A stretch of DNA of 64,000 nucleotides, taken from CAXXIC01 sp049315325 (GTDB lineage Bacteria; Bacteroidota; Bacteroidia; Bacteroidales; UBA7332). The stretch lies in NCBI GenBank assembly GCA_049315325.1, contig JBMOKJ010000002.1:372001-436000 (forward strand), written 5' to 3'. The notes below the pieces were generated by a model that made no database searches, was not told the DNA's origin, and was given only the letters and a program-made list of their open reading frames with translations. The position numbers were made by a program, and so were the translations under genes. Shown here piece by piece: positions 50,075 to 59,628 of this stretch; position 1 is the stretch's first letter, and every line of letters starts with the position of its first letter.

Positions 50075-50206
50075 ATTTTGTAACTGCCTGAATTTAAAAT
50101 AGATATTTCCTTTTTCAAAAAAACAAGTGATTATATCATTTTTTTTTCTAAAAGTTTTAGATGAAATTTGTATTTGAAAGTTGAAAAGAAAATTGCACGT
50201 ATAATT

Positions 50207-51607
50207 ATGAGTTTAAATCATTCTGTAATCTGGAATCAGTGCCTTCAGATTATAAAGGATAATGTTCCAGGCACTGCTTACGAAACTTGGTTTGCACCTA
50301 TAGAGCCGCTTCAATATGTGAATAACGAGCTGCTGATTGGTGTACCTAGTATTTTCTTTTTCGAATATCTTGAAGAGAAATACATTCAATTGTTGCATAC
50401 TACTATTCAACGTGTCGTAGGTCCTGATACCAAGCTTATGTATCGTATTCTGGTGGAGAATGAAACCAAGAGCACGACTGATTGGCAAGGTGCGCAGTCA
50501 ATTCCTGAGAAGAAAAAGACCGCCATATCCAAAGACTTGAAGAAAGTGCCGGATCCATTTTCTCAAAGAGTATATGAAGATTTAGATCCACAATTGAACT
50601 ATAACTATACGTTTGAAAATTTCGTTGCTGGAATTAGTAATAAGCTTACTCGTACAGCTGGTGAAACCATTGCCAATAACCCCGGTAAGACTGCGTTTAA
50701 TCCACTTTTTATCCATGGAGAGTCAGGTGTTGGTAAAACTCACTTGATGAACGCTATCGGCGCTAAAACAAAGGAACTGAACCCAGAGAAACGTGTGCTC
50801 TATGTCTCGACTCATCTTTTTCAGATTCAGTACACAGATGCAGTGATAAACAATAGCGTAAATGACTTTATCAATTTCTATCAAAGTATCGATGTATTGT
50901 TGATAGATGATATTCAAGAGCTATCTGGTAAAACACAGACTCAAAATACATTTTTCCATATCTTCAATCACCTGCATCAGAACAATAAACAGTTGGTGAT
51001 GACTGCAGATCGTCCACCAGTTTCGTTAATTGGCATGGAGCAGCGATTGCTTACTCGTTTTAAGTGGGGATTGACTGCAGAGTTGGAGAAACCCGACTAC
51101 GAATTGCGTAAAGTAATTCTTCAAAACAAAGTACGCCACGATGGATTGACTATCACAGAAGATGTTTTAGACTACATTGCCAACAATGTGACAGAAAATG
51201 TTCGTGATATGGAAGGTGTTATTGTTTCGCTGATGGCACATTCGATGGTTTACAATCGCGAGATTGATCTTGAGTTATCTGAGCGTGTATTGAGTAAATG
51301 CGTTAAGTTTGAGAAAAAAGAGGTAACTGTAGAAAAGATATTGGATACCGTTTGTCAATTTTTCAATGTTGATCAACGAATGGTTAGTTCTTTATCGAGG
51401 AAAAGAGAGTTTGCTCAGGCACGCCAAATCTCAATGTTCTTGTCTAAAAAGTTGACAGATCAATCGTTTACTCGTATTGGACAAGTCATCGGCAAAAAGG
51501 ATCATGCAACCGTTTTACACGCTTGTAAAACCATAAAAGGTTTGATTGAGATTGACAAAAATCTTCGTAATCAAGTTGATGAAATTGAAAAGCTGCTAAA
51601 AAAATAA
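50207..51607 (+). CDS. dnaA: Chromosomal replication initiator protein DnaA
   Basis: A 466-residue replication initiator. Domain I covers about 1-85. The AAA+ domain has Walker A GESGVGKT at 171-178, VLLIDDIQEL as Walker B, and the arginine-rich GMEQRLLTRFKWGL. Domain IV carries the DnaA-box-binding signature KDHATVLHACKTI. It opens the origin and controls initiation. The TTG at 50168 would add 13 residues; the ATG at 50207 is preferred and gives the usual start. dnaN and gyrB do not follow; instead there is a terminator and a convergent gene, typical of Bacteroidetes where dnaA is often isolated. Confidence 0.97.
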   Translation: MSLNHSVIWNQCLQIIKDNVPGTAYETWFAPIEPLQYVNNELLIGVPSIFFFEYLEEKYIQLLHTTIQRVVGPDTKLMYRILVENETKSTTDWQGAQSIPEKKKTAISKDLKKVPDPFSQRVYEDLDPQLNYNYTFENFVAGISNKLTRTAGETIANNPGKTAFNPLFIHGESGVGKTHLMNAIGAKTKELNPEKRVLYVSTHLFQIQYTDAVINNSVNDFINFYQSIDVLLIDDIQELSGKTQTQNTFFHIFNHLHQNNKQLVMTADRPPVSLIGMEQRLLTRFKWGLTAELEKPDYELRKVILQNKVRHDGLTITEDVLDYIANNVTENVRDMEGVIVSLMAHSMVYNREIDLELSERVLSKCVKFEKKEVTVEKILDTVCQFFNVDQRMVSSLSRKREFAQARQISMFLSKKLTDQSFTRIGQVIGKKDHATVLHACKTIKGLIEIDKNLRNQVDEIEKLLKK

Positions 51608-51640
51608 TATTATTAGATAACACAAGCAGTTTCTATAACG

Positions 51641-51678
51641 AAAGAAGCATATCAAAACGAACTTTGATATGCTTCTTT
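51641..51678. terminator. Strong bidirectional terminator after dnaA
   Basis: A perfect 16-base inverted repeat (51641-51656 and 51663-51678) with a 6-base loop is followed by a further T run. It separates dnaA from the convergent DUF5723 gene. Confidence 0.9.
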
Positions 51679-51703
51679 TTTTTGTGTAATTTGTTTCGGC
51701 TGA

Positions 51704-53398
51704 TTATTCAGGTTTGATAATCTGTTTGTTCGAGTTATCAATTGTAGCAGGAGTTTGACCTTGGTTTTTAGGTGAATCTTCTGTAGGCATACTACTTTCT
51801 TTTTTATTTACAGATTCTCTAACTTTCATTGTAGTTGAATCGATGCGAGTCACACCCATAGAATCGGTAGCGATGCTATCAACTTGTGGTTTAAATACAA
51901 TTGTATCGTTTTTTGCTGGAACTGCTAAAAGTATTGGTTTAGAGACAATTGTGTCGTTCAACAATCCATTACCGTTTTCAATTGTTTTCAGATTCTCAAT
52001 AGGAGCATTATTTAACGTAATTTTTGGCGCTTTTTTCTCTAATTTGCGTGCCGATAATGGGAAAGTAACACCAACTTGGTAATTGACCTGAGAACCCTTA
52101 ATTGGCAGATAGTCTGTCGTGTAACTACTATAAATGTAGTCCGTTGCAAAGAAGAAATTAAAGAACCAACTTGGAACCCAGTTTATTGCAACACCATAAG
52201 CTCCAACTCCATTGCTACAGTTGGTGTACGAAAATGCGGTGTTGAAAGCACGTATCGGTTTCATATTTGCTGAAAATGTTAGTTCAGAAGATTTGTAATC
52301 TCCTGTTTGATTGGTCGATAGCATACCAAAGCTCATTTTGTCGTCCCATAAAGAAAATTCAATACCCGCATTATAAGATGTTGGTAATTTGGTAGAAAAA
52401 GCTTCTGGTGAAACATTAACTAATGTTGGATCAGGTAAATCTTTCATTTGGTCATTGATATTTTTCTTTGGATCGAGCAGCACCTGATTATATGTAATAT
52501 CACTCAATGTATTACTCTCTTTTGACCAGTTTATTGTGCCTAAATCTACAACAGCCAATGAAACAGAGATGTTTTTGATTGGTTTAATAACGATACCCAA
52601 ATCGAGTCCGTAGCCTGTTCCTGCTGGAGAAATTAGCCCGTCTTTAATGCCTTTTCCATACATGTCGAAGTCGAATTTTCCATTTACTGGACCTTGATAA
52701 CCAGACATAGAAGAGCGCATTGTGCCTTTCATATCAATTGCCCAAGTGGATTGATTCATCGACAAATCGAGTTTGTCGTAGGCCAAATCGAGGTATTGTA
52801 TTCCTTTGATGTATTTGAATGTAGTCCCGAAAGTCACATATTCTGTAATCGGGAATGAAACCCCAAAATCAGCATCAAGGTAGTTAATGTTTGAATATTT
52901 CATTTCGTTCATCGAATAGATGTCCTGCGTTGAGCATTTCACAAACGCTTCGAAAAAAGAACGAGGCATTTGCATCAACAATCTGTCCTTTAACCCTAAA
53001 TTGAACCGCCAGAAAATTTTTCCGGTGTAAAAACCTAAACCAAAGGGTTGTAGATTAACATCAGCTTGAATTTTATTGAGAGGATCGAGTCCATCTATCA
53101 ATTCTTTTCTTTTTGCAGCATCGTTAAATGCAAAATCAGGGTTTCCAGCTTCGTTGAGGAAAACAAGTTTGTCAACAGATAATTTCCCTAAATTGAAATT
53201 GACCATCGTATTGCCAATTCCCATAATGTTGAGGTAACCTCGGTCAGGCTGCAAAGCTGGATTAAGCTCACTTCTGAATATAGAGTTGTTAAGAAAATAG
53301 CTGGTCTTCGTTGCATTTGATTGAGAATGCAAAGCTGTAGTAGAAATCCACAGAGCGAGCACGATTGCGAATGTATTTATATATCGAATTGCCTTCAT
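51704..53398 (-). CDS. DUF5723 family outer-membrane protein
   Basis: A 564-residue exported protein with an N-terminal signal peptide. The core has alternating hydrophobic strands typical of an outer-membrane beta-barrel, for example YLDADFGVSFPITEYVTFGTTFKYI and YGLDLGIVIKPIKNISVSLAVVDLG. The start of the mature part, SYFLNNSIFRSELNPALQPDRGYL, resembles DUF5723 proteins. A low-complexity Asp/Thr/Ser-rich tail (about 455-564) follows the barrel and may sit in the periplasm. The function is unknown. It is 22 bases downstream of a lipoprotein gene on the same strand, probably in one operon. Confidence 0.85.
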   Translation of the reverse strand: MKAIRYINTFAIVLALWISTTALHSQSNATKTSYFLNNSIFRSELNPALQPDRGYLNIMGIGNTMVNFNLGKLSVDKLVFLNEAGNPDFAFNDAAKRKELIDGLDPLNKIQADVNLQPFGLGFYTGKIFWRFNLGLKDRLLMQMPRSFFEAFVKCSTQDIYSMNEMKYSNINYLDADFGVSFPITEYVTFGTTFKYIKGIQYLDLAYDKLDLSMNQSTWAIDMKGTMRSSMSGYQGPVNGKFDFDMYGKGIKDGLISPAGTGYGLDLGIVIKPIKNISVSLAVVDLGTINWSKESNTLSDITYNQVLLDPKKNINDQMKDLPDPTLVNVSPEAFSTKLPTSYNAGIEFSLWDDKMSFGMLSTNQTGDYKSSELTFSANMKPIRAFNTAFSYTNCSNGVGAYGVAINWVPSWFFNFFFATDYIYSSYTTDYLPIKGSQVNYQVGVTFPLSARKLEKKAPKITLNNAPIENLKTIENGNGLLNDTIVSKPILLAVPAKNDTIVFKPQVDSIATDSMGVTRIDSTTMKVRESVNKKESSMPTEDSPKNQGQTPATIDNSNKQIIKPE

Positions 53399-53420
53399 AA
53401 TTATATCTTTTTCTAACGTT

Positions 53421-55157
53421 CTACTTTAAGTTTAATTGGATTCCACCATTTTTCACCACCCTTAGATTTTTCACGAAAACAAAATCGGTCGATTTAAGCG
53501 GAATGCCTTCGAGCTTTTTCCCATTGATGTCTGTACCTGCTCTTAGATCCACAAAAATGCCCAAATGGCGTGGGTTAGTCATCGCTTTCATCTCTTCTGC
53601 TGTAAGCGTGAAGACAAACGGTGTATCAATCTTTTTTCGGGTTGGATCTGCTAAAATCTTAACCTGCGTTTTTATTACTATTGGCTTTTCGCTATAATTT
53701 GTAGAGTAAACCGCTCCTGTGAGAGTCGCATTCAACGGTATTGTTGAGGTGAATGTTCCCGCAATTTGGACACTGCCGGTAGAGAAGAGATAATCTTTTA
53801 CCTTTTCTTCTTTGAACACATCGAGAATGGTGTCGTTGTAGTTTAATAGAAAGTCGCTACTGAAAGCTAATGGTAATTCGAAACGATATTTGACTTTGGC
53901 TTTTGAGGTTGACGACATGAAATGAGGATTGCCCACTGTGCCGGTACCAGGCATAGTAGTAAATGTCAAATCAGCACCCAAAAAGTCGGGTTTGAGTTTT
54001 AAATAACCACTTAAATCGAGCGATTTCCAAGTTGTAGCTGGTTTCTTATCCGATGGGAGAAAATTGCTCAGAACAAAACTATTGATTTTGTTTTCGTTAA
54101 TCACAGATGGCGATTGAATATCAATTTCGGTGTTATCTTGTTTCAGGATTCCTACACCATTTTTTGTGGCTTTCGAAATAATATTCACCTTCAATGGAAC
54201 TCCGAAATCAGTTTCTGAATCTATAAAAAGCATGGGATTGTAGAGACTAACTATATCGTTTGAATTTTTAAACAGCGAGTAAATACCTTTGATATCAGCT
54301 TGTATGCCAGGTTTGCTACCCGAATAATTAATTTCACCTTTTAAAAAGTCTGCATAGAGATTGGATGTGGACATTGCAATATCTATACCAGGATCGCTAC
54401 CGGTATAAGTGATTTGAGCTCCTTGTTTGAAAATGATTGAGCTTGTGTAACCAAAAGTAATTGGAGCGCCGACCACTTGAGTTAAACTTTTCAACTTAAA
54501 AGTCTTGCTAATAGGAAAATCGCTCAGGTTTGTAATGTGAATAATGAAATCGTTATTCGAGTTTACAGTTCCATTACCTGGCTCGGGAACAAGCACCATT
54601 CCAGTAGGAATGTGCATATTGAACGTGATGTCGCAAGGGCCTGAAGCAATGGTTTGGCGTAAGCCAACATTTAAGGTTACCAAACCTTTCACACCAGTAT
54701 TGTTAAGTTCTACGTAGTCAAGCCGTTTAATTGATGAACTTGTGATCAGTGGCAAAACTTTTGATGAGCTGTTATTTCCCAAATTCTTATCAATAGGAAC
54801 AACAAACGGAATATTAATGATCGAAGGAATGTCATTTATCTTCGCACTTTGGGAGGTTGTAATTGATGAATTATCAATTCTCAATTCTTCACCAGATGGA
54901 AGTGATAACATGATCGAATCGCGATGAACCAGAAAATAGACACTATCGCGCTTTTCTATAGAATTGATATTTTTATCATCAATAAAACTTCGTAGATAAG
55001 CGGTGTCGGCGCTACCTAAGGGCAAAATCAAAGAATCACCAGCGATAAGTATACTGGATGGAAGTTTCGAGAGGTCGTATCGATCATCGACGCAACTTTG
55101 AGATACTAAAATTCCTAGAAACAGGTTTAGTATTAGAATTTTGCTAATTTGTTTCAT
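53421..55157 (-). CDS. Surface or periplasmic lipoprotein of unknown function
   Basis: A 578-residue lipoprotein whose signal peptide ends in SQSC, making Cys22 the lipidated residue. The mature part is rich in beta-strand-like alternation with many Ser, Asn and Thr residues, and lacks motifs I can name. A stretch around 285-420 (DTEIDIQSP, LDLSGYLKLKPDF) recalls beta-sandwich adhesin-like folds. It lies directly before the DUF5723 gene, 22 bases apart, so the two may form a cell-surface pair. Function unknown. Confidence 0.7.
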   Translation of the reverse strand: MKQISKILILNLFLGILVSQSCVDDRYDLSKLPSSILIAGDSLILPLGSADTAYLRSFIDDKNINSIEKRDSVYFLVHRDSIMLSLPSGEELRIDNSSITTSQSAKINDIPSIINIPFVVPIDKNLGNNSSSKVLPLITSSSIKRLDYVELNNTGVKGLVTLNVGLRQTIASGPCDITFNMHIPTGMVLVPEPGNGTVNSNNDFIIHITNLSDFPISKTFKLKSLTQVVGAPITFGYTSSIIFKQGAQITYTGSDPGIDIAMSTSNLYADFLKGEINYSGSKPGIQADIKGIYSLFKNSNDIVSLYNPMLFIDSETDFGVPLKVNIISKATKNGVGILKQDNTEIDIQSPSVINENKINSFVLSNFLPSDKKPATTWKSLDLSGYLKLKPDFLGADLTFTTMPGTGTVGNPHFMSSTSKAKVKYRFELPLAFSSDFLLNYNDTILDVFKEEKVKDYLFSTGSVQIAGTFTSTIPLNATLTGAVYSTNYSEKPIVIKTQVKILADPTRKKIDTPFVFTLTAEEMKAMTNPRHLGIFVDLRAGTDINGKKLEGIPLKSTDFVFVKNLRVVKNGGIQLNLK

Positions 55158-55235
55158 CGCCTATTTTGTTTGGTGTTTATGAGAAAAAACTGAGAGTCAA
55201 GAGTGTTCCTAAAGTGTAAGTGAGTATTAAACAAA

Positions 55236-56651
55236 CTACAATAGCATTTGGTTTGGTGTGTTGAGTAGAAAAACTTTTTCGGTCGCTCTAGTAAGTGATG
55301 TGTACAACCAGCGGTAGAAGTCCGATCCAAGATATTCTGTACGAATATTTCCTAAATCGAGTATAACGTATTTCCATTGCCCACCCTGAGCCTTATGGCA
55401 GGTAGTTGCATAAGCAAACTTGGCTTGAAATGAATTAAAATACGGATCCACTTTCAACTTCTTGAATTTTTCGCTTTTTGTGGGAATGTCAACGTAATCC
55501 TCCATAACAGATAGAAATAGCTTCTCTTGTTGGTCTTTAGGCAGCGATGGAGCATCGGAATGTAGAGAGTCGAGCAATAATTTGGCATCAACTTCAATAT
55601 CTAAATCGAGAAATCGTAATGTGACATCAGCAAACCGAAAGTTGTACATTTCCACCTCATTTCTAACACGCACAACTTCTGCAATTTCTCCATTGGCAAT
55701 GAACGGAATCTCTTCGTAATCTTTGCTCCAGAAATAGTTGTTTTTCGTTATCATCAATAAATCACCGTTCGAAAGCTCTTCTTCCCTATAAAGGACTCGA
55801 CCTCTGACACCTTGATTGAAGATGTTTGCGCGTTTATTGCTTCGAGTTATTAGTATGGTCTCTTCCATTCCTACATTTCCATAGCTATTGGAAATAATAT
55901 CTGGCAATTCGTTCCCATCGATACAAATCAAATCGGGGAAATCCACCGCATCGAGTTGTGGTAAATCGTTTAGATTTAGGTTGTTTTCTATTTGATTGCG
56001 CAGTTTTGTAGCATTATGGAGAATGCCCGACTCCTGACTTTGTCGCGCCACTTCTCGCAAAGTGTGTTCGATTACACGTAAGCCATAAGATTCAAGATTC
56101 GTTTTTTTCAACGCTGGAGAGTCAGTTTGACCAACTGGTGGAAGCTGTGCTGAGTCGCCAATCAGAATCATGTTGCACGATTCTTGCGAATAGACGTATT
56201 CGATTAAGTCATCGAGCAATCTTCCCGTTCCAAACATCGAGTTATCGAAGCTTTCGTTGTTGATCAGTGATGCTTCGTCCACGATAAAAAGAGTCTCCTT
56301 ATGCAGGTTTGGCATAATACCAAAGCCAGATTCGAAAGCGGCACTTTTTTGGCGGTAAATTTTCTTATGAATCGTAAATGCAGGTTGGTTGGAGTAGGAG
56401 GTGAATACTTTAGCAGCTCGACCTGTTGGTGCAAGTAGCGCAATAGGCATTTTAAGCTGAACAAGGCACTTAACTAAGCTTCCAATAAGAGAAGTCTTTC
56501 CCGTTCCAGCGTAACCTTTGAGCAAAAAGAGCGTTTCGGGTGTGCGGTGCGTGATAAATGCTGAAAGTAATTGAATCAAAATCTCCTGCCCTTCGTTGGG
56601 AACGTAAGGTAGTTGTGCTTTGATTCTATTATTGAGGTGATTCGAAATCAT
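55236..56651 (-). CDS. RecD-like ATP-dependent DNA helicase
   Basis: A 471-residue superfamily 1 helicase of the RecD/RecD2 type. The Walker A GYAGTGKTS (about 45-53), LAPTGRAAKVF, FIVDEASLI as motif II, GDSAQLPPVGQ as motif III, and the C-terminal TCHKAQGGQWKYVILD with SLTRAT as motifs V-VI are all present. It lacks the N-terminal extension of Deinococcus RecD2, so it is closer to the small AAA_30/UvrD-C helicases common in Bacteroidota. It probably unwinds DNA in repair. It is divergent from the DUF3822 gene. Confidence 0.9.
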   Translation of the reverse strand: MISNHLNNRIKAQLPYVPNEGQEILIQLLSAFITHRTPETLFLLKGYAGTGKTSLIGSLVKCLVQLKMPIALLAPTGRAAKVFTSYSNQPAFTIHKKIYRQKSAAFESGFGIMPNLHKETLFIVDEASLINNESFDNSMFGTGRLLDDLIEYVYSQESCNMILIGDSAQLPPVGQTDSPALKKTNLESYGLRVIEHTLREVARQSQESGILHNATKLRNQIENNLNLNDLPQLDAVDFPDLICIDGNELPDIISNSYGNVGMEETILITRSNKRANIFNQGVRGRVLYREEELSNGDLLMITKNNYFWSKDYEEIPFIANGEIAEVVRVRNEVEMYNFRFADVTLRFLDLDIEVDAKLLLDSLHSDAPSLPKDQQEKLFLSVMEDYVDIPTKSEKFKKLKVDPYFNSFQAKFAYATTCHKAQGGQWKYVILDLGNIRTEYLGSDFYRWLYTSLTRATEKVFLLNTPNQMLL

Positions 56652-56699
56652 TTTTGCAATTATTTACTTCAAATAAAAAAGTCAATGGATTTTCTTGAC

Positions 56700-56707
56700 T
56701 ATATTTG
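56700..56707 (+). promoter_or_regulatory. Putative -7 element for the DUF3822-rsmD operon
   Basis: TATATTTG matches TAnnTTTG exactly and lies 54 bases before the ATG at 56762. No TTG is present at -33. It sits in the 110-base gap between divergent genes. Confidence 0.4.
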
Positions 56708-56761
56708 TAGTTGAAACAGTCGTTCAAAGATACTCTTTTTGCGAGATAGATTAACCAGTAA

Positions 56762-57574
56762 ATGCAAACAACCATCGATTTCTCGAAGACAGAACAATAT
56801 AATCTATCCATTCGCCTGACACCGGATGGATTTTCTTTTTACATCGTCGATCCGTTTGGTGGTGGAAAATCGATTTTTCATACGTTTTCTTTTTCTACAC
56901 TCAAAAGTCAACTGACCCAAATAGAAGAAATTGTTTATAAACACGAACAGTTGCTATTGCCTTACCGTCGCACTGATCTAATTGTGGTTTCGCCACACTA
57001 TACCTTGGTGCCAAATGAGCTTTTGCTCGATGATAAAAAAGAGGAGTTGCTGTCGTTTCAATTTCACAAAACGGACGATAAGTTGTTGACAAATACACTG
57101 CAACGCATTCCTGCGACCAATCTTTTTGCGATGGACGAGAAAATTTACAGTTTTTTGATCCGAACATTCTCCATCAATCGCGTTTTGCACTATGCAACAA
57201 CGCTTGCAGAATATTTTGCTGAACGAAGCCGTTTTGGCAACTATTCTAAAATGTATTTGCACATTGATACAACTCAAATCGATATTTTTTGCTTCGAACG
57301 AAATCGGTTGAAGTTGAATAATTCGCTGAAATACAATCAAATAAACGATGCTGCCTATTTTGTGCTCAACGCTTGGGAGAAAGCGGGATTGCATCAGACT
57401 GACGACGAATTGCATGTATGCGGAATCAGCGAACTTAGAACAGAGATTTCGCCCTTGTTGAAGAAATATCTTCAGCGCGTTTCGCCACTTAGTCCACCAA
57501 CCGATTGGTACGTCGCGCCATCAAATTGCGAACATTTACCGTTAGACTTAATGACTCTTGTGCTATGCGTATAA
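56762..57574 (+). CDS. DUF3822 family protein
   Basis: A 270-residue protein of the DUF3822 family, recognised by NLSIRLTPDGFSFYI near the start, the SFSTLKSQLTQIEEIV segment, and LHIDTTQIDIFCFERNRLKLNN. The fold looks like an actin/ASKHA-type pseudo-ATPase in which the nucleotide site is degenerate. It has no signal or membrane segment. Its function is unknown, but it precedes and overlaps rsmD by 10 bases, a widespread Bacteroidota pairing, so a role in translation or ribosome maturation is possible. Confidence 0.85.
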   Translation: MQTTIDFSKTEQYNLSIRLTPDGFSFYIVDPFGGGKSIFHTFSFSTLKSQLTQIEEIVYKHEQLLLPYRRTDLIVVSPHYTLVPNELLLDDKKEELLSFQFHKTDDKLLTNTLQRIPATNLFAMDEKIYSFLIRTFSINRVLHYATTLAEYFAERSRFGNYSKMYLHIDTTQIDIFCFERNRLKLNNSLKYNQINDAAYFVLNAWEKAGLHQTDDELHVCGISELRTEISPLLKKYLQRVSPLSPPTDWYVAPSNCEHLPLDLMTLVLCV

Positions 57575-58110
57575 TTGGAGGAGAATTCAAAAGAAGGCGA
57601 TTCGATGTACCAAAAAACATTACGGCTCGCCCCACAACCGATTTTGCGCGCGAAAACCTCTTTAACGTACTCGAAAATCAACTTGATTTCGAAGAGGTGA
57701 GAGCTTTAGACCTTTTTGCGGGAACAGGTGCTATCAGTTTCGAATTGGTTTCACGTGGTTGTACGCAGGTGATTTCGGTGGAACAACACAATATTCAATA
57801 TACTTTTCTGTGTAAAGTGATGCACGAACTGAAGACCGATCGGATTTTGCCAGTTCGTGGCGATGTATTCAAATATATTGGGAATACCAAAGAGCAGTTC
57901 GACTTCATTTTTGCCGATCCACCCTACGATTTAAAGGAATTGGCAACAATTCCAGAACTGATTTTCAAGAATAATTTACTCAAAGAGGATGGTCTTTTTG
58001 TGCTTGAACATTCGCGAAATAACGATTTTTCGGGTATGCCTGAGTTTCGCAGTAAACGGGTGTATGGAAGTGTTAATTTTAGCTTTTTTTCAAAGCAAGG
58101 GGCTGAATAA
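57565..58110 (+). CDS. rsmD: 16S rRNA (guanine(966)-N2)-methyltransferase
   Basis: A 181-residue SAM-dependent methyltransferase. MRIIGGEFKRRRF and ARPTTDFARENLFNVL are the family N-terminus. ALDLFAGTGAISFE is motif I, and FADPPYD is the catalytic motif IV. It methylates G966 of 16S rRNA. The ATG at 57565 gives the conserved start; the long ORF start at 57505 is wrong because it overlaps DUF3822 heavily. The 3' end overlaps the convergent cardiolipin synthase gene by 21 bases. Confidence 0.95.
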   Translation: MRIIGGEFKRRRFDVPKNITARPTTDFARENLFNVLENQLDFEEVRALDLFAGTGAISFELVSRGCTQVISVEQHNIQYTFLCKVMHELKTDRILPVRGDVFKYIGNTKEQFDFIFADPPYDLKELATIPELIFKNNLLKEDGLFVLEHSRNNDFSGMPEFRSKRVYGSVNFSFFSKQGAE

Positions 58111-59529
58111 TCTTACGACCGATTCGGTAAAGCGCTCTCTCAGGGGTCTTTTCATCCATTTACTTAGATTTACTTTTAGCGAATCGTTCTGATCACGCAA
58201 GAAAATCTCTCTCATTTTCACTGCAAAACTAGTATCGTATACAAAAGCGTTTATTTCGAAATTGTGTTCGAAACTTCTGAAATCTAGGTTAGTAGATCCA
58301 ATAGATGCGATATAATCGTCGGCAACAAGCATCTTCGAATGAAGAAATCCTGGTTGGTATAGATAAACCTTCACACCTGCTTTCATAACAGATTTAAGGT
58401 AAGAGTGTGTGGCTAGCTGAGCCATTGTAGTGTCTGATTTCTCAGGTAACATTAGTCGAACATCGACACCGCTGAGTGCAGCCGCTTGAAGTGCTGAGAG
58501 CAGGCTTTCTCCAGGAAGAAAATAGGGTGTTTGTAGATAGACGTAGTTTTTGGCAGTGTGTATCAATTTAAGGTAAGCATCGAGGATTTCGCGCCACTCG
58601 CCAAACGGTCCACCTGTTACGATTTGCATATTAATGTTTCCTTTTACTAAATCGCGTCCTTCGGGAATGTAGTTTTTGAGTGGGAGTAGCTCTCGTTTAA
58701 CGAAATACCAATCAATCAGGAATGCAGATTCCAACGCTTCAATCCCATTGCCTTCAATGCGAAAATGTAGGTCTTTCCATGTTCCCCAACTCAACCCTTT
58801 TACATATCGATCTGCAATATTCATACCACCTGTATAACCAACGTGACCATCGATTACCACAATTTTTCGGTGATTTCGGAAGTTGATTCTACTGGTTAGT
58901 CTATGGAAACGAACTTCTAAGAAAATAGCTGTTTGAATACCAGCTTGGCGCATCTCTTCGAAGAATGATTTTGGTATTTTCCAGCATCCTACATCGTCTA
59001 TAATCAATCGAATTTCTACACCTTCATGTGCTTTTTGAATGAGTAGTTCTTTCAACTTGTTACCTATTTCATCCGCTTCGATAATGTAGTATTCGATGTG
59101 AATATATTTCTTGGCACGTTCAATGTCTGCAAAAAGTCGTTCAAATTTTGCTTCTCCCGATTCGAAAACCTCAATATCGTTGTTCGAAAATAGTGGAAAT
59201 TGCCCTTGATGGTTGAGATAACTCGACAGTCGTCTATACGATTCAGGCAAATCTTTCAGACTCTTTTTTTCGTGAGGATAGGAATAGCGAGCAACGACTT
59301 TCCGCTTTTTTTTTCTCGAGATCAAACGTTGACGCGTATAGTCCATCCCAAAGAAAACATAGAAGATGATGCCTATGAACGGAAGTAGGAAGAAGAGTAA
59401 AATCCAAGCCAATGTCTTTACCGGATTTCGATTTCCGGCAATAACCACAATGACACCCGCAATGGAAGTGACAAGATAGAGTATCTCGAGAGTAACGGTT
59501 AGCCAATAGTTTGAAAACGTAAATAACAT
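58090..59529 (-). CDS. cls: Cardiolipin synthase (PLD superfamily)
   Basis: A 479-residue membrane enzyme. Two N-terminal helices (about 8-30 and 38-58) precede two phospholipase D catalytic motifs, HRKIVVIDG and HSKMLVAD, each with downstream GGMN or GSTN. It condenses two phosphatidylglycerols into cardiolipin at the inner membrane. The gene lies convergent to rsmD, with a 21-base overlap of the last codons, so antisense interference is possible. The Arg/Lys-rich stretch RQRLISRKKKRK follows the helices. It stands alone on its strand. Confidence 0.94.
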   Translation of the reverse strand: MLFTFSNYWLTVTLEILYLVTSIAGVIVVIAGNRNPVKTLAWILLFFLLPFIGIIFYVFFGMDYTRQRLISRKKKRKVVARYSYPHEKKSLKDLPESYRRLSSYLNHQGQFPLFSNNDIEVFESGEAKFERLFADIERAKKYIHIEYYIIEADEIGNKLKELLIQKAHEGVEIRLIIDDVGCWKIPKSFFEEMRQAGIQTAIFLEVRFHRLTSRINFRNHRKIVVIDGHVGYTGGMNIADRYVKGLSWGTWKDLHFRIEGNGIEALESAFLIDWYFVKRELLPLKNYIPEGRDLVKGNINMQIVTGGPFGEWREILDAYLKLIHTAKNYVYLQTPYFLPGESLLSALQAAALSGVDVRLMLPEKSDTTMAQLATHSYLKSVMKAGVKVYLYQPGFLHSKMLVADDYIASIGSTNLDFRSFEHNFEINAFVYDTSFAVKMREIFLRDQNDSLKVNLSKWMKRPLRERFTESVVRLFSPLL

Positions 59530-59628
59530 TTGCAGTAAGATTTTGGCTTGTGTTCTAAAAATGCGAATATAGTCAAAAAACGCTTAGTTCAGTGTATTTA
59601 GCTTTATCTTTACCGAAAATTGGAAAGA

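Larger units (their letters stand above)
49874..50206. other. Intergenic region upstream of dnaA
   Basis: These 333 AT-rich bases hold two stem-loops (49941-49962 and 50051-50074) and no ORF I would support. I looked for DnaA boxes (TTATNCACA) and found none, so this is not a recognisable replication origin. A weak -7-like TGTATTTG at 50169-50176 lies about 30 bases before the ATG. The region may contain the dnaA promoter and an upstream terminator. Confidence 0.5.

Noticed and set aside
49874..50206. Replication origin next to dnaA
   Set aside because: No DnaA-box cluster or AT-rich 13-mer pattern is visible.
57505..57564. Extended N-terminus of RsmD
   Set aside because: The extra residues lie inside the DUF3822 gene and the conserved start MRIIGG is at 57565.
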